A DNA stretch of 5,172 nt from JADFSZ01 sp022560555 [NCBI: PVC group bacterium] (GTDB lineage: Bacteria; GCA-001730085; JADFSZ01), in contig JADFSZ010000128.1 in NCBI GenBank assembly GCA_022560555.1, positions 1 to 5,172 of the forward strand, written 5' to 3'. Within the stretch, counting starts at the first letter, position 1, and every line of letters begins with the position of its first letter. The position numbers and the translations under genes were made by a program. This document shows positions 1 through 5,172 of this stretch, one piece after another. The notes below the pieces were generated by a model. It made no database searches and had not been told where the DNA came from. It worked only from the letters and a program-made list of their open reading frames with translations.

Positions 1-1
1 A

Positions 2-133
2 TTAAGAAAGCCATTTTATGAAGCTGGTATTGAAGGAAAGCTTAGGGTAATTATTAGGCGCAATAAAGAAGAGTGCGTAGCAATTATTGCCGGTAATCAT
101 GACCAAATAGTAAAATTCCTATCAAAATTATAA
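2..133 (+). CDS. 3' end of an unrecognised small protein gene (partial)
   Basis: An open frame enters from the left edge and ends at TAA 131-133, giving 43 visible residues. The sequence ends IIAGNHDQIVKFLSKL. It reads as coding: a charged segment (GIEGKLRVIIRRNKEE) is followed by a beta-like hydrophobic run and a short C-terminal helix. That strand-strand-helix ending is compatible with the C-terminus of a small RelE/ParE-like toxin or an RHS-associated toxin or immunity protein. No diagnostic catalytic residue is visible, so no function is assigned. An RHS core remnant lies 143 bp downstream on the same strand, which makes an accessory origin plausible but unproven. No clear terminator follows the stop codon. 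Confidence 0.5.
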   Translation, partial: LRKPFYEAGIEGKLRVIIRRNKEECVAIIAGNHDQIVKFLSKL

Positions 134-169
134 AATACCTTATTTTTATTTCATAGTACATTGTACGGA

Positions 170-178
170 TTATCCACA
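170..178 (+). promoter_or_regulatory. DnaA-box-like 9-mer
   Basis: TTATCCACA matches the strict DnaA box consensus (TTATNCACA). It stands alone in the gap after the partial gene, just downstream of the 11-bp palindrome GTACATTGTAC (156-166). No second box or AT-rich unwinding array is nearby, so it is not an origin. A single 9-mer can occur by chance. Confidence 0.25.
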
Positions 179-209
179 GAAAAATTCGCTTTTCTCGACA
201 CTGGTTCAC

Positions 210-218
210 TGATATAAT
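210..218 (+). promoter_or_regulatory. Extended -10 promoter motif
   Basis: TGATATAAT is a perfect sigma70 -10 hexamer (TATAAT, 213-218) preceded by the TGn extension. The expected -35 position (about 190-195, TTTTCT) is poor, as is common for extended -10 promoters. Transcription would start near 225 and run into the RHS remnant. No intact + strand gene follows, so the promoter is probably orphaned or fortuitous. Confidence 0.35.
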
Positions 219-276
219 ATTCTTATCTAAATCATTCTGCGTAAAATTATCGATGGACATTCTATAGCATAGAACA

Positions 277-342
277 CGCGCTAGATACTATGACCCTCAA
301 TTAGGCCGTTTCATCACTGCAGATCCCACGATCCAACACCCT
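277..342 (+). pseudogene. RHS-repeat core domain remnant
   Basis: This frame reads RAR followed by YYDPQLGRFITADPTIQHP. That is the signature of the RHS-repeat-associated core domain, which in intact Rhs/YD-repeat proteins sits just before the variable C-terminal toxin. Only about 22 codons are recognisable. A stop (TAG 265-267) lies in the same frame just upstream, and the usual preceding segment (YYYRARYYDP-like) is disrupted around 258-276. After 342 the frame no longer resembles the expected continuation and soon enters the antisense of nrdA. The fragment is therefore dead debris of a rhs gene. It is too short to tell whether it came from a larger element at this site or was inserted from elsewhere. 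Confidence 0.75.
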
Positions 343-408
343 TTGTTTTCAGTAATTCACTGCTCAGAAATTATTATCACAGCATCCGCGAGAGTATCAC
401 TTAGTTCG

Positions 409-2763
409 CTAAGATCCGCAGGCCTCGCAGGAATCAGGATCATCCAAGGCACAGGCCATTTCCGAAGACTTTTCTTCGATCGTTTTAACACTATCCAAAA
501 TGCTTTTATCAATGGTAAATTTGATCGCGTCAACCGCGGCCTTGGTTCTTAAATAATACATTCCGGTTTTGAGACCCTTTTTCCAAGCGTAAAAATGCAT
601 GCTCGTCAGCTTAGCAAAATTCGGCTCCTGGATAAAAATATTCATACTTTGGCTTTGATCGATAAAGGCCCCACGATCAGCCGCCATATCAATAATATCC
701 TTCTGTTTAATTTCCCATACTGTTTTATAAAGATTTTTTACATTATCGGGGATTTCTTGAATCTTCTGAACAGATCCGTTTGCGGCAATAATTGTATCCT
801 TCAGTTTCGTATTCCATAAATTGAGACGAATAAGATCATTGACTAAATGAGGATTCACGATGGCAAATTCTCCCGAAAGCACCCGCCGGGTATAAATGTT
901 CGACGTATACGGCTCAAAGCACTCGTTGTTGCCTAAGATCTGGGCCGTTGAGGCTGTGGGCATCGGAGCTAGAAGCAAACTATTCCGGAGGCCATGCGCT
1001 TTAATTTCTTCTTTCAACGTCTTCCAATCCCATCGGGGCGACGGAGTCACACCCCACATGTCATACTGCAGGATCCCTTGGTGCGCGGGAGAGCCCTCGA
1101 ACGAGTCATAAGCCCCATGCTCCTTGGCCAAATCTTTTGAAGCCGTTAAGGCCGCGAAGTAGATGGTCTCGAAAATTTCCCGGTTCATTTTTTTTGCTTC
1201 ATCGCTGTCAAAACCCGCCCGAATAAGAATAAACGCGTCCGCGAGACCCTGCACGCCAATTCCGATCGGCCGATGGCGCATATTCGACTTCTCGGCTTCC
1301 GGCACAGGGTAATAATTCTCATCTATCACACGATTCAAGTTTCGAGTCACAACCTCTGTGATCTCAAAAAGTTTCTGATGATTAAAAATCGCATTTTCCA
1401 CAAAACGAGGCACCGCGATCGAGGCAAGATTACAAACCGCGATTTCATCAGCCGATGTATATTCCATGATTTCTGTACATAAATTACTGGACTTTATGAC
1501 TCCGACATTCTTCTGATTCGATTTTTCGTTACAAGCATCTTTGTAGAGCATATAAGGGGTTCCGGTCTCAATTTGAGATTCAAGGATGGCAAACCAGAGT
1601 TCTTGCGCTTTCACGGTCTTTTTCGCACGTCCTTCCTCTTCATATTTAATGTAGAGTTCTTCAAACGCCTTCCCATAGCAATCCGCCAAACCCGGAGCCT
1701 CGTTGGGACAAAATAGGGACCATTTTTCGTCAGCTTCAACCCGCTTCATAAAAAGGTCAGAAATCCATAAAGCGTAAAAAAGATCCCGCGCCCGGGCTTC
1801 TTCAATTCCATGATTTTTCTTTAAATCAAGAAAATCAAAGATATCCGCGTGCCACGGCTCTAAATAAATCGCAAAGGCGCCTTTCCTTTTACCACCCCCT
1901 TGATCAACATAGCGAGCCGTATTATTAAATACCCTCAGCATGGGAACAATCCCGTTCGATTCTCCGTTGGTGCCCTTAATATAGCTTCCTTTAGCACGGA
2001 TATTGTGAATCGAAAGACCAATGCCTCCCGCAGACTGGGATATTTCCGCGCAGCGTTTGAGGGTTTCATAAATCCCGGGAATACTGTCCTCTTTCATGGT
2101 CAAAAGAAAACAACTGGCCAACTGGGGCTTGGGCGTTCCGGCATTAAAAAGTGTCGGGGTGGCATGCGTAAACCATTTTTCACTCGTCAAATTATATGTC
2201 TCAATACTGGCATCAATATCAGCTTTATGGATCCCCACAGCAACCCGCATCAGCAGATGCTGTGGTCGTTCACAAATCAGACCCTCCATTTTCATAAGGT
2301 AGGAATTTTCCAAGGTTCTAAAAGCAAAATAATTGTAATTGTAGTCACGCGCGTATATGATCGATGAATCCAGGATATCGGCATTTTCCATGATCGTGTT
2401 ATACACATCATCGGCAATAAGAGGGGCACGCTGTCCGGAACGCGGATCCACATAGTTATACATTTTCTCAATGGTCCGGGAAAAAGATTTCTCGGTTTGT
2501 TTGTGAAGATTAGAAATTTCGATACGGGCGGCCAAAATAGCATAATCCTGATGCTTTGTGGACAAGTAAGCAGCTGTTTCCCCTGCTAAGGTGTCTAGCT
2601 CGGATGTGGTGATCCCGTCATAGATACCCTGGATCACCTTCTTGGCGATTTCTACCGGCTCTACGTAGTTCATGTCTAAGCCGTAGCAAAGCTTCTCGAT
2701 TCTTGACGTGATTTTGTCAAACTTGATTATTTCTTTACGACCATCCCGTTTAATAACATACAT
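409..2763 (-). CDS. nrdA: Class Ia ribonucleoside-diphosphate reductase, large (alpha) subunit
   Basis: This 784-residue protein reduces ribonucleoside diphosphates to deoxyribonucleotides in the cytoplasm, in complex with NrdB. It resembles eukaryotic R1 from end to end. Residues 1-92 form an ATP-cone ([18 protein letters not shown], with D57 at the dATP/ATP activity site). C218 and C444 are the redox pair, and N427/C429/E431 (SNLCTEI) form the thiyl radical site. D226 lies in the specificity-site segment ([14 protein letters not shown]). Y736-Y737 (GMYYLRT) is the radical-transfer pair. The flexible tail ends CEACGS, with C779 and C782 for re-reduction. These numbers are almost identical to those of human R1. 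The ATG at 2763 is preceded by AAAGGG at good spacing and gives the canonical N-terminus. It lies 69 bp after nrdB with no terminator between, so the two are probably co-transcribed. No frameshift or missing key residue is seen. Confidence 0.98.
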   Translation of the reverse strand: MYVIKRDGRKEIIKFDKITSRIEKLCYGLDMNYVEPVEIAKKVIQGIYDGITTSELDTLAGETAAYLSTKHQDYAILAARIEISNLHKQTEKSFSRTIEKMYNYVDPRSGQRAPLIADDVYNTIMENADILDSSIIYARDYNYNYFAFRTLENSYLMKMEGLICERPQHLLMRVAVGIHKADIDASIETYNLTSEKWFTHATPTLFNAGTPKPQLASCFLLTMKEDSIPGIYETLKRCAEISQSAGGIGLSIHNIRAKGSYIKGTNGESNGIVPMLRVFNNTARYVDQGGGKRKGAFAIYLEPWHADIFDFLDLKKNHGIEEARARDLFYALWISDLFMKRVEADEKWSLFCPNEAPGLADCYGKAFEELYIKYEEEGRAKKTVKAQELWFAILESQIETGTPYMLYKDACNEKSNQKNVGVIKSSNLCTEIMEYTSADEIAVCNLASIAVPRFVENAIFNHQKLFEITEVVTRNLNRVIDENYYPVPEAEKSNMRHRPIGIGVQGLADAFILIRAGFDSDEAKKMNREIFETIYFAALTASKDLAKEHGAYDSFEGSPAHQGILQYDMWGVTPSPRWDWKTLKEEIKAHGLRNSLLLAPMPTASTAQILGNNECFEPYTSNIYTRRVLSGEFAIVNPHLVNDLIRLNLWNTKLKDTIIAANGSVQKIQEIPDNVKNLYKTVWEIKQKDIIDMAADRGAFIDQSQSMNIFIQEPNFAKLTSMHFYAWKKGLKTGMYYLRTKAAVDAIKFTIDKSILDSVKTIEEKSSEMACALDDPDSCEACGS

Positions 2764-2832
2764 AATGCAATCCCTTTCAAACTTTTCCCATGTTTTTGGA
2801 CATTTTAAAAGACAAAACGACCCCTCTCAACC

Positions 2833-3849
2833 TTAAAACTCCTCATCAATCTTAAATGTCTGCGCTTCTCGATTCGCCCCTTTCGTCATTACGCCGGCCT
2901 TTTGATACTCGCCCACTCTTTTTTCAAAAAAGTTTGTTTTGCCCTGCATCGAGATCAGTTCCATCCAATCAAAAGGATTTTTCGTGTTATACACCTTCGG
3001 ATGACCCAAAGCCTCAAGAAGCCTATCCGCAACAAATTCAATATATTGCTTCATAAGATCGGCATTCATTCCTATCAGATCAACGGGAAGAGCTTCAGAA
3101 ACAAATTCATGCTCATATTCCACAGCTTCACAAATAATACTGCGGAGCGATTCGTCCGAAAGCTTGTTTTTCAAGAGAGAATACAAAAGACAGGCAAAAT
3201 CACAATGCAATCCTTCATCGCGGCTAATCAGTTCATTGGAAAACGTAAATCCCGGCATCAAACCGCGCTTTTTCAGCCAAAAAATGGAGCAAAAGCTTCC
3301 GGAGAAGAAAATCCCCTCTACCGCAGCAAAAGCCACGAGGCGCTCCGCGAACGATTTACTGGATCCGATCCATTTGAGAGCCCATGACGCCTTCTTTTGA
3401 ACACAGGGCACCGTCTCTAACGCGTTAAAGAGCCTGTCGCGTTCTTTGGGGTCCTTGATATAGGTGTCGATGAGAAGACTGTACATCTCAGAGTGAATAT
3501 TCTCAATCGCGATCTGAAATCCATAGAAACACCGGGCTTCAGGGGATTGAACTTCATAGGAAAACCGGTGACATAGGTTTTCATTAACAATTCCGTCACT
3601 CGCGGCAAAAAAAGCCAGCACATGAGAGATAAAATACCGCTCCTTATCATTTAAATTTTCCCAATCCTTCAAATCTTGGGCCAGATCCACTTCCTCGGCG
3701 GTCCAAAAACTCGCTTCGGCTTGTTTGTACATCTGCCAGATCGAATCATACTGAATGGGAAAAAGGACAAAACGCATTTTGTTTTCTTTTAAAAGCGGCT
3801 CTTCCTGTGTCTGATCTGACCCGATTGATTTTTCATCCAAATGCTCCAT
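2833..3849 (-). CDS. nrdB: Class Ia ribonucleoside-diphosphate reductase, small (beta) subunit
   Basis: This 338-residue ferritin-like protein holds the diiron-tyrosyl radical cofactor that starts catalysis in NrdA. The expected ligands are all visible: D85 ([11 protein letters not shown]), E116 and H119 (IENIHSEMY), E178 ([12 protein letters not shown]), and E212 and H215 (RDEGLHCDF). Y123 is the radical tyrosine and W49 ([10 protein letters not shown]) lies on the transfer path. Y315 (VGEYQ) corresponds to the C-terminal relay tyrosine, and the acidic FKIDEEF end corresponds to the R1-binding peptide. Retention of tyrosine argues against a class Ic (Mn/Fe, Phe) enzyme. The protein closely matches eukaryotic R2 but has a short N-terminus. 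The start at 3849 is supported by GGGGAAGAGG a few bases upstream; an internal Met25 is a weaker alternative. It is the first gene of the nrdB-nrdA pair, behind a promoter with two NrdR-like boxes. Confidence 0.98.
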   Translation of the reverse strand: MEHLDEKSIGSDQTQEEPLLKENKMRFVLFPIQYDSIWQMYKQAEASFWTAEEVDLAQDLKDWENLNDKERYFISHVLAFFAASDGIVNENLCHRFSYEVQSPEARCFYGFQIAIENIHSEMYSLLIDTYIKDPKERDRLFNALETVPCVQKKASWALKWIGSSKSFAERLVAFAAVEGIFFSGSFCSIFWLKKRGLMPGFTFSNELISRDEGLHCDFACLLYSLLKNKLSDESLRSIICEAVEYEHEFVSEALPVDLIGMNADLMKQYIEFVADRLLEALGHPKVYNTKNPFDWMELISMQGKTNFFEKRVGEYQKAGVMTKGANREAQTFKIDEEF

Positions 3850-3881
3850 ATCCTCTTCCCCTTTATCCGTTGGTTGTTGCT

Positions 3882-3986
3882 ATTAACAAAAATCTGATCA
3901 ACTTTTTTCAAAAAACAAAAGACGTTTATGATGAGTATCGCAAGCTTTCCGTCGAGAAAATTCAAAAAGAGATGTCAACTGTCTAG
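3882..3986 (+). other. Coding-like open tail, possible gene remnant
   Basis: On the strand opposite nrdB an open frame reads INKNLINFFQKTKDVYDEYR and continues for 14 more residues to end KEMSTV, with TAG at 3984-3986. It is hydrophilic and helix-like with ordinary codons, resembling the C-terminus of a protein. No start codon with a ribosome-binding site is visible, and upstream it runs into the nrdB start region. It may be a remnant of a displaced gene or a chance open frame in AT-rich leader DNA. No family is recognised. Confidence 0.2.
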
Positions 3987-4027
3987 ATCTGTTTAACCAC
4001 ACTCTGTAGTGGTTTGATGACATACAT
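3983..4027 (-). other. Possible 14-codon leader ORF of nrdBA
   Basis: ATG at 4027-4025 opens the peptide MYVIKPLQSVVKQI and ends at TAG 3985-3983, inside the predicted nrdB leader. The start would lie only about 6 nt from the predicted transcription start, so translation would be near-leaderless, and no Shine-Dalgarno is seen. The first five residues equal the NrdA N-terminus (MYVIK), and 14 of the first 16 bases match the nrdA start. The reading frame also spans the proximal NrdR-like box, so it may be incidental. Confidence 0.15.
3996..4010. promoter_or_regulatory. NrdR-box-like operator, promoter-proximal to nrdB
   Basis: ACCACACTCTGTAGT is an imperfect palindrome that shares ACCACAnnnTGTAGT with a second site centred exactly 32 bp away. 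With its flanks it also forms a 6-bp inverted repeat, AACCAC/GTGGTT (3995-4014). NrdR is the ATP/dATP-sensing repressor of RNR operons and typically binds two tandem palindromes about three helical turns apart. The size, symmetry, spacing and position before nrdB all fit. The assignment to NrdR is inference, since the NrdR gene is not in the window. Confidence 0.7.
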
Positions 4028-4042
4028 ACCACAAAATGTAGT
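4028..4042. promoter_or_regulatory. NrdR-box-like operator overlapping the nrdBA -10
   Basis: ACCACAAAATGTAGT is the second copy of the tandem palindrome. In the extended form TAC-c-ACA-aaa-TGT-a-GTA (4027-4043) it is more symmetrical than the first copy. It overlaps three bases of the -10 hexamer and covers the predicted start site on the minus strand, so a bound repressor would block RNA polymerase directly. Confidence 0.7.
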
Positions 4043-4067
4043 ATACGCCATCCCTAGTTTTTGACAA
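4040..4067 (-). promoter_or_regulatory. sigma70-type promoter of nrdBA
   Basis: Read on the minus strand, -35 TTGTCA (4067-4062) and -10 TATACT (4045-4040) are separated by 16 bp, each one mismatch from consensus. Transcription should begin near 4033, leaving a leader of about 184 nt before nrdB. The overlap of the -10 with the distal NrdR-like box supports both calls. No other element upstream of nrdB fits as well. Confidence 0.7.
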
Positions 4068-4298
4068 TGAAAATCTTGCATTTTTGCAAAATATTTTCGA
4101 ATCTCACCAAAAAATGCCGTTTGGTTTTTCAAAATCACATGGATGCGTTCAACAATGAAGAGTGTAAAATAATCGTTTTTAGATATTTGTCAATAGGGCG
4201 TTTTGGCGCAAAAGGAAGGCTTCAACACAAAAATAAATTTATCACAGAATTATGAAGTCCGGACATAAGAAAAAAAATAATTTCAATATTTTTCCCCA
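4068..4298. other. Gene-free AT-rich spacer upstream of the nrdBA promoter
   Basis: Together with the nrdB leader and operators this completes a 449-bp gap between nrdB and lepB. I see no convincing gene in it. On the minus strand there is an exact TTGACA (4193-4188) with a poor -10 (TATTTT, 4171-4166, 16-bp spacer), which is at most a weak upstream promoter. Two small hairpins occur: TTGCA/TGCAA (4076-4089) and ACCAAA/TTTGGT (4106-4125, followed by T5 on the + strand). Neither is strong enough to call a terminator. Confidence 0.5.
4270..4293 (-). terminator. Weak terminator-like hairpin after lepB
   Basis: Read on the minus strand just past the lepB stop, AAAAATA and TATTTTT form a 7-bp stem around a 7-nt loop, and the second arm runs into a T tract. 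The stem is entirely A/T, so efficient termination is doubtful. Confidence 0.25.
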
Positions 4299-4847
4299 TC
4301 AAAACCCGTCAAACAACTTCCACCTCAAAACAATACGCCCCACAATGTATTCTTCCGGAACGGGGCCAAAAGAACGGCTATCTTCGCTATGATTCATGTT
4401 ATCTCCCAAAACAAAATATTCCTTTTCTCTTAAATCCCATGTTTGTTCCGCATAGGATCCGGAAAATGGGCTGCTAGCATAAGCCTCTTTAAAAAGTCTG
4501 TCATTCACCCAAAGTCTATCCCCATCAAATCGAATTCGATCGTGAGGCAATCCTACCACTCGTTTAACAATCAACTCATGATCGCTTATACTGACTACAG
4601 CCACAATATCATTTCTATCCGGCGGTTGAAAATTGTATGCGATCCGATTTATTACATACCTCTCTTGGTCTTTGAGCGTTGGAAGCATGCTGTGTCCAAC
4701 AATATCAACAGTCCCAAGAATAAATTTTGTGATGACAAAGAAAAATATCAAAGACCACAGCGTAATACAGGCCAAAATAGCGGCCTTTCGATTTTCACGC
4801 GGAACATATGTGGAATCATAAAACTTTCGCTTTTTTAACCGTGTCAT
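4299..4847 (-). CDS. lepB: Type I signal peptidase
   Basis: This is a 182-residue S26-family leader peptidase, which cleaves signal peptides from exported proteins at the outer face of the cytoplasmic membrane. A basic N-terminus (MTRLKKRK) is followed by one transmembrane segment at about 22-44. Box B (GHSMLPTL) carries the catalytic serine S53. Box D (VKRVVGLPHD) carries the general base K95. Box E has GDN (148-150) and SEDSR (154-158), with GPVPEEYIVGR after it. The length is typical of compact bacterial SPases with a single membrane anchor. H102 replaces the glycine usual in GLPGD. I chose ATG 4847 because AAGAGA sits about 8 nt upstream; an in-frame GTG at 4868 would add seven residues but has a poor ribosome-binding site. 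It is transcribed away from the mtaB-like gene. Confidence 0.95.
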   Translation of the reverse strand: MTRLKKRKFYDSTYVPRENRKAAILACITLWSLIFFFVITKFILGTVDIVGHSMLPTLKDQERYVINRIAYNFQPPDRNDIVAVVSISDHELIVKRVVGLPHDRIRFDGDRLWVNDRLFKEAYASSPFSGSYAEQTWDLREKEYFVLGDNMNHSEDSRSFGPVPEEYIVGRIVLRWKLFDGF

Positions 4848-4901
4848 GAAAATTTCTCTTATGTACACGCGGACAAAACAATGAAAATAAAATACGACTT
4901 A

Positions 4902-4930
4902 ACTATAATATTATGAATTCTTAATGTATA
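4902..4930 (-). promoter_or_regulatory. Candidate lepB promoter
   Basis: Read on the minus strand, TATACA (4930-4925) and TATAGT (4907-4902) are separated by 17 bp. The -10 is one mismatch from consensus and the -35 is weak. A start near 4895 would leave a leader of about 48 nt before the ATG at 4847. Confidence 0.45.
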
Positions 4931-4936
4931 TTATGA

Positions 4937-4959
4937 GGACATCTGCCAGACGGGACATC
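4937..4959. repeat. GGACATC direct repeat between the divergent promoters
   Basis: GGACATC occurs at 4937-4943 and 4953-4959, a 16-bp period, and is followed by the odd palindrome CCTTTTAAAGG (4959-4969). It lies close to the centre of the inverted repeat. It may be an activator or repressor site shared by lepB and the mtaB-like gene, but no regulator is recognised. Confidence 0.3.
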
Positions 4960-4978
4960 CTTTTAAAGGTACTTGAGA

Positions 4979-5007
4979 TTTAAATAGAAAGATCATAGTA
5001 TTATAGT
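4979..5007 (+). promoter_or_regulatory. Candidate promoter of the mtaB-like gene
   Basis: TTTAAA (4979-4984) and TATAGT (5002-5007) have a 17-bp spacer. TTGAGA (4973-4978) with TAGTAT (4996-5001) is an overlapping alternative, also with 17 bp. Either places the start 35-40 nt before the ATG at 5049. Confidence 0.45.
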
Positions 5008-5048
5008 TAGAATAAGTCTACGTTTATTAACTGTACTGAGAGAAAAGG

Positions 5049-5172
5049 ATGCTTCAGGCACAAAATCAAACAAAACACGCCTCCGTTCACACCCTTGGCT
5101 GTCGTCTCAACCAGTCGGAAACAGCCCTGATGGCACGTCAATTAGAGTATTCAGGATACAAGCTCGTTCCGT
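5049..5172 (+). CDS. mtaB: MtaB-type tRNA methylthiotransferase, N-terminus (partial)
   Basis: The visible 41 residues include SVHTLGCRLNQSETALMARQ and then LEYSGYKLVP. This is the start of the UPF0004 (methylthiotransferase N-terminal) domain of radical-SAM enzymes. C18 in GCRLNQSE would be the first cysteine binding the auxiliary 4Fe-4S cluster. The TLGCRLNQ form favours MtaB, which adds a methylthio group to t6A37 in tRNA. The relatives MiaB and RimO usually have GCQMN and GCxKN forms. ATG 5049 is chosen because GAGAG and AAAGG lie just upstream. The gene runs off the right edge, so the radical-SAM CxxxCxxC motif and the TRAM domain cannot be checked. It is divergent from lepB. Confidence 0.85.
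   Translation, partial: MLQAQNQTKHASVHTLGCRLNQSETALMARQLEYSGYKLVP

Larger units (their letters stand above)
4901..5008. repeat. 16-bp inverted repeat spanning the divergent promoter region
   Basis: AACTATAATATTATGA (4901-4916) recurs as its reverse complement, TCATAGTATTATAGTT (4993-5008), with one mismatch in 16, separated by 76 bp. Each arm includes the outward-facing -10 hexamer TATAGT of one divergent gene, so the two promoters are mirror images. The symmetry may reflect a shared regulator, a duplicated promoter, or AT-rich coincidence. Confidence 0.6.

Noticed and set aside
170-178. Replication origin based on the DnaA box
   Set aside because: Only a single box is seen, with no cluster, no unwinding element and no dnaA/dnaN/gidA neighbours.
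343-552. 69-codon open frame on the + strand continuing the RHS frame
   Set aside because: The RHS similarity ends before it begins, and most of it is antisense to the nrdA C-terminus.
1900-2367. 155-codon open frame on the + strand
   Set aside because: It is fully antisense to nrdA, whose minus-strand reading is an unambiguous RNR large subunit.
2902-3387. 161-codon open frame on the + strand
   Set aside because: It is antisense to nrdB, which contains all diiron ligands in the opposite frame.
3956-3978. TTGACA on the minus strand as a second nrdB promoter
   Set aside because: The 17-bp-spaced position reads TCGACG, which is not a -10 element.
4061-4092. Exact TTGACA on the + strand as a forward promoter
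   Set aside because: No acceptable -10 lies 16-18 bp downstream and no + strand gene follows. The overlapping minus-strand TTGTCA/TATACT pair explains it better.
4061-4255. 64-codon open frame on the + strand beginning with TTG
   Set aside because: It has no ribosome-binding site, a low-complexity composition and no recognisable motif, and it starts inside the -35 region of the nrdBA promoter. It is best explained as chance.
4443-4838. 131-codon open frame on the + strand
   Set aside because: It is antisense to lepB, whose catalytic Ser/Lys boxes are intact.
1-5172. CRISPR arrays, tRNA or rRNA genes, complete insertion sequences
   Set aside because: No regularly spaced repeats, cloverleaf-like genes, transposase genes or terminal inverted repeats with target duplications were seen on either strand.

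Overview
The window looks like ordinary bacterial chromosome of moderate-to-low GC, with AT-rich intergenic gaps, Shine-Dalgarno-like sites and sigma70-type promoters. The lineage cannot be fixed from the sequence. The main landmark is a class Ia ribonucleotide reductase of the 'eukaryotic-like' type. Its large subunit keeps nearly the same residue numbering as human R1. RNRs of this type occur in scattered bacterial lineages as well as in eukaryotes.

Layout. Positions 1-133 hold the 3' end of an unrecognised + strand gene. Positions 134-408 hold a single DnaA-box-like 9-mer, an extended -10 promoter motif and a short remnant of an RHS-repeat core (277-342). That remnant stops abruptly close to the 3' end of nrdA. 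Positions 409-3849 carry nrdB then nrdA on the minus strand, 69 bp apart, in the order nrdB-nrdA. Positions 3850-4298 form a 449-bp gap with the nrdBA control region: a good sigma70 promoter (TTGTCA-16-TATACT) and two tandem 15-bp imperfect palindromes, ACCACAnnnTGTAGT, centred 32 bp apart. This is the arrangement expected of paired NrdR boxes. Positions 4299-4847 hold lepB (type I signal peptidase) on the minus strand. Positions 4848-5048 form a divergent promoter region with a 16-bp inverted repeat that contains both -10 elements. At 5049 a + strand gene begins that matches the N-terminus of an MtaB-type tRNA methylthiotransferase and runs off the window.

How the genes work together. NrdB generates the tyrosyl radical and NrdA reduces ribonucleotides. 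The two are very probably one operon repressed by NrdR when dNTP/ATP pools are high. LepB and MtaB are housekeeping genes for protein export and tRNA A37 modification, transcribed divergently from a shared control region. Nothing here amounts to a convincing new multi-gene system. The points most worth a second look are the nrdBA control region, the symmetrical lepB/mtaB promoter region, and the RHS debris beside nrdA.
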